From positions 1 through 5,206 of the forward strand of contig JAFOMV010000048.1 in NCBI GenBank assembly GCA_017418765.1: a DNA stretch of 5,206 bases, written 5' to 3'. The stretch comes from Ruminococcus sp. GTDB taxonomy: Bacteria; Bacillota_A; Clostridia; Oscillospirales; Ruminococcaceae. Positions within the stretch are counted from its first letter, which is position 1. The number at the start of each line of letters is the position of its first letter. Both the position numbers and the translations under genes were made by a program. The notes under the pieces were generated by a model. The model searched no databases and was not told the origin of the DNA. It saw only the letters and a list, made by a program, of their open reading frames with translations. Shown piece by piece: positions 1 through 5,206 of the stretch.

Positions 1-1005
<1,005 letters not shown>

Positions 1006-1039
1006 TTACTCCTTTAAATTTAATCTTTACTGAGCTATC

Positions 1040-1134
1040 AGCCTTTAGCCCTTAGCCTGTGGTGTCCCTTCGGGACATATCCAAATATTATTGCGTCAGC
1101 AATACCAATAGCTAACAGCTAATGGCTAACGGCT
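1040..1134. repeat. Folded TTAGCC/GGCTAA inverted-repeat element between groES and groEL
   Basis: The left arm (1040-1056, AGCCTTTAGCCCTTAGC) pairs with the right arm (1118-1134, GCTAATGGCTAACGGCT) over 17 positions with only two mismatches. Each arm is itself built from near-tandem 7-base units of the type NTTAGCY. Between the arms sit two perfect hairpins: TGTCCC-TTC-GGGACA (1063-1077) and TATTGC-GTCA-GCAATA (1089-1104). In the groESL mRNA (minus strand) this would fold as a multibranch junction. Neither hairpin has a trailing U-run, so it is not an intrinsic terminator. The right arm ends immediately beside the groES stop codon. A related TTAGCC patch lies at 4321-4345. It resembles a dispersed REP- or MITE-like intergenic repeat; that identity is inference. 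Confidence 0.7.
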
Positions 1135-1419
<285 letters not shown>

Positions 1420-1446
1420 CTAAAAAATAATAAACGAAATCAATTT

Positions 1447-1473
1447 TTAGCACTCTCTTTCTTCGAGTGCTAA
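1447..1473. promoter_or_regulatory. CIRCE operator (HrcA binding site) of groESL
   Basis: A perfect copy of the canonical element TTAGCACTC-N9-GAGTGCTAA: the arms are at 1447-1455 and 1465-1473 with a 9-base spacer. CIRCE is the binding site of the heat-shock repressor HrcA, whose activity depends on GroEL, so the operon is expected to be induced when GroEL is occupied by unfolded protein. It lies about 40 bases upstream of the groES start, at the predicted transcription start. hrcA itself is not in the window. Confidence 0.98.
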
Positions 1474-1477
1474 CTAT

Positions 1478-1505
1478 ATTTTACCATCTTTTTAGGATAA
1501 ATCAA
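1478..1505 (-). promoter_or_regulatory. Sigma-A promoter of groESL
   Basis: Read on the minus strand, a -35 box TTGATT (1500-1505) is followed after 16 bases by a -10 box TAAAAT (1478-1483). Transcription would start near 1471, at the outer edge of the CIRCE element, so bound HrcA would block initiation. This placement is typical for CIRCE-controlled operons. The boxes are read by eye; no start site has been measured. Confidence 0.75.
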
Positions 1506-1815
1506 GTCTATTCTTCAAACTTTCACAAATTTTGGCGATATGCACAGTTTATACGGCAAGTGTTGAAATGTTGAACGGTATGTTGAATATTTTCGCAATA
1601 CTATGTCCGCTTACCGCAACAGAAGATATCATGGTTTCAGATAAAACAGCTTGAAACTGCCGCATAAAGAATATCTGTGACCATTTACTGCTATCTCATC
1701 AAGTATACCATTTCTTGATATAATGTGACGGAATAAGCGCTTTTTAAAGCAAACAGCAGGGAAAGCCCTCTTGCAGATGACGATTCCTTTAATACTTCTG
1801 TATCGTAAAAAATGA
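1506..1815. other. Intergenic stretch between the divergent groESL and acyl-CoA synthetase promoters
   Basis: I see no convincing gene in these 310 bases. The longest open frame (minus strand, 1629-1826) has no ribosome site and an unconvincing composition. Visible small-scale structure: three direct copies of TGTTGAA at 1561-1567, 1569-1575 and 1581-1587, an ATCAAG/CTTGAT inverted repeat around 1698-1719, and GCTTT-TT-AAAGC at 1739-1750. The last resembles the palindrome GCTTTAAAGC downstream of the next promoter. The length suggests regulatory content or decayed sequence rather than a small protein. Confidence 0.5.
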
Positions 1816-1844
1816 TTGACAAACATAAAAGACAGTGATATAAT
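1816..1844 (+). promoter_or_regulatory. Perfect-consensus sigma-A promoter for the HTH-cupin-acyl-CoA synthetase gene
   Basis: TTGACA (1816-1821) and TATAAT (1839-1844) are separated by exactly 17 bases, matching the housekeeping consensus at every position. Transcription would begin near 1851, giving a leader of about 127 bases. An exact-consensus promoter is strong by default, so a gene using one is often held down by a repressor or leader element; the product's own HTH domain is a candidate. Confidence 0.88.
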
Positions 1845-1875
1845 TATGATTATGTAAGCGTGGACTGCCTTGTCT

Positions 1876-1885
1876 GCTTTAAAGC
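1876..1885. promoter_or_regulatory. Candidate operator palindrome GCTTTAAAGC
   Basis: A perfect 10-base palindrome lies about 25 bases downstream of the predicted transcription start, where a bound protein would block elongation. A sister site with the same half-sites and a 2-base gap (GCTTT-TT-AAAGC) lies at 1739-1750; the centres are about 136 bp apart, close to 13 helical turns. XRE-type regulators commonly bind such short palindromes. The link to this gene's own HTH domain is inference, and AT-rich palindromes of this size also arise by chance. Confidence 0.3.
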
Positions 1886-1920
1886 GGCAAAAACTACTAT
1901 AATGATATGCAGTTCATTTG

Positions 1921-1950
1921 AGGCGCAGAACACTTCTGCTTTTTACGCCT
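1921..1950 (+). terminator. Terminator-like hairpin in the leader (possible attenuator)
   Basis: GCAGAA (1925-1930), loop CAC and TTCTGC (1934-1939) form a 6-bp hairpin directly followed by five T residues (1940-1944). The flanking AGGCG (1921-1925) and CGCCT (1946-1950) could pair around the outside, overlapping the inner stem by one base, so two structures compete weakly. It lies in the transcribed leader about 30 bases before the start codon. The stem is short and A/U-rich, so efficient termination is doubtful. No known riboswitch or T-box consensus is visible. Confidence 0.3.
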
Positions 1951-1977
1951 TAATCTACAGAAAGGAGTAGGCTTGCT

Positions 1978-4287
1978 ATGAGTAATTTAATGGATCCCGA
2001 GTTTAAGATAAGAGAGGTCGCCGAGCGAATTAAAGCCTTGCGTGAGACTTTAGGCCTGACTTCCGAGGAGATGGCTGAAAAAACAGGCGTATCTGCGTAT
2101 GAGTACCTTGCATACGAAGGCGGAGCTAAAGATTTCAGCTTCACTTTTATCTATAAATTCGCAAATGCCTGCGGCGTTGAGATCGCCGATCTTATGGAGG
2201 GCGAATCTCCACGTATCAACAGCTTCGATATCACAAGAAAGGGTGAGGGACTTCCTATCGCAAGAAGAAAGGGCCTCAGCTATTCACGTCTTGCTCCTAA
2301 GTTCAGAAACAAGATCGCAGAGCCGTTCCTTGTGACTATACCGTATGTTGACGAGAAATTCAGAGTTCCGCATCCTCATACTCATGAGGGACAGGAAATG
2401 GATATCGTCATAAGCGGACAGCTCAAGGTGCAGGTAGGAGATAATATCGAGATACTTAACGAGGGCGATTCCATCTACTATGACAGCTCAGAGCCTCACG
2501 ATGAATGGGCAGTAGGCGGTCAGGAGTGTAAGTTCTACGCTATAGTCTGTGGTCAGAATCAGCAGCCCACCCATGCGATCAACCATCTCGATCCTGTTAT
2601 ACTCCCCGGTGTAACAAACTTTGATCTTGCAAATATCGAGAATCCAATAGCTGACAAGTTCGTTGAGCTTGAAACAGACGATGACGGAGCTCTCACGAAG
2701 ATAAACTTCAAGAATACTGATACTTTCAATTTCGGCTTCGATATCGTTGACGGACTTGCTGAGAAATGTCCCGACAAGACAGCTCTTATCTACGTTTCAA
2801 ACGAAATGGAGGAGCGCCGCTTCACCTTTGCTGAAATGAAGAAGTATTCAAATATGGCAGCTAACTACTTTAAGTCACAGGGTATAAAAAAAGGCGACAG
2901 AGTAATGCTGGTACTGAAAAGACATTATCAGTTCTGGTTCTCCATCATCGCTCTCCACAAGATAGGCGCTATCGTTATCCCTGCAACTAATCAGCTGGTA
3001 CAGCACGATTTTACATACCGCTTCAAGGCCGCTGACGTAAAGGCTATCGTATGTACAGGCGACGGCGATGTTGCTCATCAGGTAGACCTTGCTATTGAGG
3101 AATGCGGTATGGATATCATGAGAATGATAGTTCACGGCGAGCGTGAGGGATGGAAATCCTTCGACGAGGGTATAAAGTGCTGCAGTGATGTATTCGACAG
3201 ACCTACAGACCCGAATGAACTTTCATGCGGCAGAGAGCCTAACCTCATGTTCTTCACATCAGGTACAACAGGCTACCCTAAGATAGCTACACACTGCCAT
3301 CTCTATGCGCTGGGACATTTCATCACAGCCCGTTACTGGCACAATGTTGACCCTAACGGTATACACTTCACCATCTCTGACACAGGCTGGGGCAAGGCGC
3401 TCTGGGGTAAGCTCTACGGACAGTGGCTCAGTGAGACCTGTGTATTCGTTTATGACTTTGACCGTTTCGATGCACACAAGATACTTCCTATGTTCAAGAA
3501 GTACAATATAACCACATTCTGTGCTCCTCCTACAATGTACCGTTTCTTTATCAAGGAAGACCTGAGCAAGTATGACCTCAGCTCCATCAAGTACGCTACA
3601 GTTGCAGGTGAGGCTCTTAATCCTGAGGTTTACAATCAGTTCCTCAAGGCTACAGGCGTAAAGCTTATGGAAGGCTTCGGTCAGACCGAGACTACACTTT
3701 CTATCGGCAACTTTGTAGGCATGACCTGCCGTCCGGGTTCGATGGGCAAGCCAAGCGTTCTTTATGATGTTGATATCGTTGACCCTGACGGAAAGCCATG
3801 CAAGACAGGTGAGACAGGTGAGATAGTCATCCACACGGACAAGAACATCCCTGCAGGACTTTTCCTTGGTTATCATAATGATAAGGAGAAGACAGATGAG
3901 GTATGGCATGACGGTATGTACCACACAGGCGATACTGCATGGAAGGACGAGGACGGCTATTTCTGGTACGTTGGACGTGTTGACGATGTTATCAAGTCCT
4001 CGGGCTACCGTATCGGACCATTCGAGATAGAAAGCGTTATCATGGAACTTCCGTATGTACTGGAATGTGGTGTAAGTGCAGCTCCCGACCCTGTAAGAGG
4101 TCAGGTAGTAAAGGCATCCATCGTTCTCACAAAGGGCACAGTGGGCACCGATGAGCTGAAAAAAGAGATACAGGATTACGTAAAGAAGCACACAGCGCCT
4201 TACAAGTACCCACGTATAGTTGAGTTCAGAGATGAACTCCCCAAGACTATCAGCGGTAAGATAAGACGAGTTGCTTTAAAGGGATAA
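1978..4287 (+). CDS. XRE-HTH / cupin / AMP-forming acyl-CoA synthetase fusion protein
   Basis: The enzyme part should convert a carboxylic acid, ATP and CoA to acyl-CoA, AMP and PPi in the cytosol; its sequence style is closest to the Acs/medium-chain (ACSM) branch, and the substrate is not readable. Domain order: XRE helix-turn-helix (about 11-73), cupin (about 115-195), linker, then the ligase (about 225-769). The cupin has motif 1 complete (His134, His136, Glu140, Gly147) and a motif 2 histidine (His174), so it can probably bind a metal. Ligase motifs: P-loop TSGTTGYPK (427-435), GFGQTE (566-571), YHTGD (648-652), hinge region GRVDDVIKSSGYRIG (666-680) and PKTISGKIRR (755-764) with catalytic Lys761. 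A plain ligase is about 550 residues; the extra 220 are the regulator half. The frame is continuous with no suitable internal start for a separate ligase. The start is set by AAAGGAG at 1961-1967, 10 bases upstream. It is monocistronic, with its own promoter and terminator. Confidence 0.93.
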   Translation: MSNLMDPEFKIREVAERIKALRETLGLTSEEMAEKTGVSAYEYLAYEGGAKDFSFTFIYKFANACGVEIADLMEGESPRINSFDITRKGEGLPIARRKGLSYSRLAPKFRNKIAEPFLVTIPYVDEKFRVPHPHTHEGQEMDIVISGQLKVQVGDNIEILNEGDSIYYDSSEPHDEWAVGGQECKFYAIVCGQNQQPTHAINHLDPVILPGVTNFDLANIENPIADKFVELETDDDGALTKINFKNTDTFNFGFDIVDGLAEKCPDKTALIYVSNEMEERRFTFAEMKKYSNMAANYFKSQGIKKGDRVMLVLKRHYQFWFSIIALHKIGAIVIPATNQLVQHDFTYRFKAADVKAIVCTGDGDVAHQVDLAIEECGMDIMRMIVHGEREGWKSFDEGIKCCSDVFDRPTDPNELSCGREPNLMFFTSGTTGYPKIATHCHLYALGHFITARYWHNVDPNGIHFTISDTGWGKALWGKLYGQWLSETCVFVYDFDRFDAHKILPMFKKYNITTFCAPPTMYRFFIKEDLSKYDLSSIKYATVAGEALNPEVYNQFLKATGVKLMEGFGQTETTLSIGNFVGMTCRPGSMGKPSVLYDVDIVDPDGKPCKTGETGEIVIHTDKNIPAGLFLGYHNDKEKTDEVWHDGMYHTGDTAWKDEDGYFWYVGRVDDVIKSSGYRIGPFEIESVIMELPYVLECGVSAAPDPVRGQVVKASIVLTKGTVGTDELKKEIQDYVKKHTAPYKYPRIVEFRDELPKTISGKIRRVALKG

Positions 4288-4289
4288 GC

Positions 4290-4320
4290 AAAAGGGGACA
4301 GCTTCGGCTGTCCCCTTTTT
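4290..4320 (+). terminator. Strong intrinsic terminator of the acyl-CoA synthetase gene
   Basis: Beginning three bases after the stop codon, a perfect 13-bp stem (4290-4302 with 4307-4319) closes on the stable tetraloop TTCG (4303-4306). The GC core is GGGGACAGC/GCTGTCCCC and the stem runs out into a T-tract (4316-4320). A-run before and T-run after would let it act in both directions, but no gene reads into it from the right. It separates this unit from pckG. Confidence 0.96.
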
Positions 4321-4372
4321 AGCTGTTAGGCCTTAGCCTTTAGCTTGCAGGGGAGGGCGGGCTCTCCCTGCA
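4321..4372. repeat. TTAGCC repeat patch plus GC-rich hairpin after the terminator
   Basis: Directly abutting the terminator T-tract, 4326-4344 reads as TTAGGCC-TTAGCC-TTTAGC. It shares the exact 10-mer AGCCTTTAGC with the left arm of the groES-groEL element (1040-1049 there, 4335-4344 here). Next comes a hairpin whose outer stem is TGCAGGG (4346-4352) with CCCTGCA (4366-4372), extended by GAG/CTC across one bulged T. No matching GGCTAA right arm follows, so this looks like a half or eroded copy of the same repeat family. Confidence 0.55.
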
Positions 4373-4608
4373 TATTGTAACCGCAAATCGTTATGTGAAG
4401 CAGGGTGCATAATGTGCGTCCTTACTACTTTCTGCTTTCTGATCTCAGAAAGCTTGACGATTATATACCACTTTTCCGTTAAGTATATATCATACCGGTG
4501 CACAAATGCCGTAAAACCGTTTGTTGCACTATGCTAACCGATTGTTATGCATATTTTTCCGTAATATTGCTATTCCGAAAAAATCCGCCCCTTTTCGGGA
4601 AACTGCTA
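4373..4608. other. Intergenic stretch with four successive inverted repeats upstream of pckG
   Basis: No gene is supported here. Four inverted repeats follow one another: GCTTTCTGA/TCAGAAAGC with a 2-base gap (4434-4453, perfect); TATATAC/GTATATA with a 14-base gap (4462-4489, perfect); GTGCACAAA pairing with TTTGT-GCAC across one bulged T (4498-4529); and TTCCGAAAA pairing with TTTTCGGGAA across one bulged G (4573-4601), which ends 8 bases before the pckG -35 box. I found no convincing promoter reading through the region on either strand, so a separate RNA gene is not established. The sites may be protein operators. Confidence 0.45.
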
Positions 4609-4637
4609 TTGACACATTGACAAAAATCAGATATAAT
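4609..4637 (+). promoter_or_regulatory. Perfect-consensus sigma-A promoter of pckG
   Basis: TTGACA (4609-4614) and TATAAT (4632-4637) are separated by exactly 17 bases. A second TTGACA starts 8 bases later (4617-4622) but is too close to the -10 box to serve it. It makes a direct repeat that could be part of a binding site. Transcription would start near 4644, leaving a leader of about 88 bases. Confidence 0.88.
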
Positions 4638-4676
4638 AGTATTTGAGGAACATTCGGCTTTTGCCAATAGTTTCAT

Positions 4677-4697
4677 TGCTGCTGCCATGCAGCGGTA
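4677..4697 (+). other. Hairpin in the pckG 5' leader
   Basis: A 9-bp stem (4677-4685 with 4689-4697) has the core GCTGC/GCAGC, two G-U pairs and a CAT triloop. It lies within the predicted leader and ends about 19 bases before the ribosome site, so it does not hide that site. No T-run follows. It may protect the 5' end of the mRNA; the role is not shown by the sequence. Confidence 0.4.
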
Positions 4698-4731
4698 TTA
4701 TCCGGTTAATATTATTAGGAGGTATTATAAA

Positions 4732-5206
4732 ATGTCATTAACAAAAAACCCTAACGTTTTAAAGTGGGTAGAAGAGATGGTTGCTCTCTGTAAGCCTGAT
4801 AAGGTAGTTTGGATCGACGGTTCAAAGGAACAGCTCGATGCACTTACAGAAGAAGTTACTTCTCTCCCTGATGACAGCTGGGACAAAATGTACAAGCTCA
4901 ATCAGGAAAAGTATCCTAACTGCCTCTACCACAGAACTCGTGCTAACGACGTTGCACGTGTTGAGGACAGAACATTCATCTGCTCCAAGGAAAAGTCAGG
5001 CGCAGGCCCAACAAACAACTGGATGGCTCCTGATGAGATGAAGGCTCTCCTTACACCTATGTATGACGGCGTTATGAAGGGCAGAACCATGTACGTTATT
5101 CCTTACTCAATGGGCCCTATCGGTTCTCCTCTTGCTAAGGTAGGTGTAGAGGTTACTGATTCTATCTACGTTGTTCTCAACATGAACATCATGACAAGAA
5201 TGGGTA
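4732..5206 (+). CDS. pckG: Phosphoenolpyruvate carboxykinase, GTP-dependent (N-terminal 158 residues; runs off right edge)
   Basis: The enzyme interconverts oxaloacetate plus GTP with PEP, CO2 and GDP in the cytosol. In ruminal and gut anaerobes PEP carboxykinases often run towards oxaloacetate for succinate formation, which is family knowledge rather than something seen here. The N-terminal segment matches the GTP-class enzyme: [11 protein letters not shown] at 6-16, [10 protein letters not shown] at 25-34, [19 protein letters not shown] at 66-84 (PEP-site arginine region), GAGPTNNWM at 90-98, and [18 protein letters not shown] then [13 protein letters not shown] over 117-148. These are absent from the ATP-class pckA. 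The start is fixed by TAGGAGGT at 4716-4723, 8 bases upstream. The P-loop and most metal ligands lie beyond the window; the whole protein is usually about 600 residues. It has its own perfect promoter and follows a strong terminator, so it is probably an independent unit. Confidence 0.96.
   Translation, partial: MSLTKNPNVLKWVEEMVALCKPDKVVWIDGSKEQLDALTEEVTSLPDDSWDKMYKLNQEKYPNCLYHRTRANDVARVEDRTFICSKEKSGAGPTNNWMAPDEMKALLTPMYDGVMKGRTMYVIPYSMGPIGSPLAKVGVEVTDSIYVVLNMNIMTRMG

Noticed and set aside
1040..1134. CRISPR-like or intrinsic-terminator reading of the TTAGCC units and hairpins
   Set aside because: The units are 7-base degenerate repeats without spacers, and neither hairpin is followed by a T-run on either strand.
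1629..1826. 65-codon minus-strand open frame in the intergenic region
   Set aside because: No ribosome site precedes its ATG, the sequence resembles no known protein, and its start overlaps the perfect plus-strand promoter.
1870..1903. Second promoter for the fusion gene using TATAAT at 1898-1903
   Set aside because: No acceptable -35 box lies 16-18 bases upstream (TTGTCT is 22 bases away), and the promoter at 1816-1844 is perfect.
1851..1977. T-box or known riboswitch in the leader of the fusion gene
   Set aside because: The leader is too short for a T-box, lacks the conserved T-box sequence, and shows no recognisable aptamer core.
3259..4191. Long 310-codon open frame on the minus strand opposite the acyl-CoA synthetase
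   Set aside because: It lies wholly antisense to a strongly supported coding region, resembles no family I know, and reflects the codon bias of the real gene on the other strand.
2398..4287. Separate internal start producing a stand-alone ligase
   Set aside because: The next in-frame ATG codons fall inside the cupin (residue 141) or within the ligase itself (residue 275), and neither has a well-placed ribosome site at a domain boundary.
4454..4489. Promoter from TTGACG (4454) to TATATA (4484)
   Set aside because: The spacing is 24 bases, well beyond the working range for sigma-A.

Overview
The window looks like chromosome from a low-to-mid GC anaerobic gut Firmicute, most likely Ruminococcus or a close relative (Oscillospiraceae). 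The evidence is a CIRCE-controlled groESL operon, strong AGGAGG-type ribosome sites, consensus sigma-A promoters, a GTP-type PEP carboxykinase, and a TTAGCC-rich intergenic repeat of a kind I associate with Ruminococcus. The genus call is inference from style and gene content, not from a search.

Left part (1-1505, minus strand): a heat-shock chaperonin operon read leftwards. It consists of a sigma-A promoter, a perfect CIRCE operator, groES (complete) and groEL (first 333 codons, running off the left edge). The gap between groES and groEL is 135 bp and holds a folded inverted-repeat element that abuts the groES stop codon.

Middle (1506-4320, plus strand): about 310 bp without a gene, then a perfect-consensus promoter and a leader of roughly 127 nt with a small terminator-like hairpin. 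These precede a 769-codon gene that fuses an XRE helix-turn-helix DNA-binding domain, a cupin with a full set of metal-ligand residues, and a complete AMP-forming acyl-CoA synthetase. A strong UUCG-loop intrinsic terminator ends the unit. This fusion is the most interesting item in the window: the regulator and the enzyme that activates an organic acid are one polypeptide.

Right part (4321-5206, plus strand): a second TTAGCC repeat patch, about 235 bp carrying four successive inverted repeats, another perfect-consensus promoter, a short leader with a hairpin, and the first 158 codons of pckG, GTP-dependent PEP carboxykinase.

The genes form three separate transcription units: protein folding under HrcA control, acid activation to acyl-CoA with a built-in regulator, and the PEP/oxaloacetate node. 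The last two are both central-carbon functions read in the same direction, but the strong terminator and the separate promoter argue against a shared operon.
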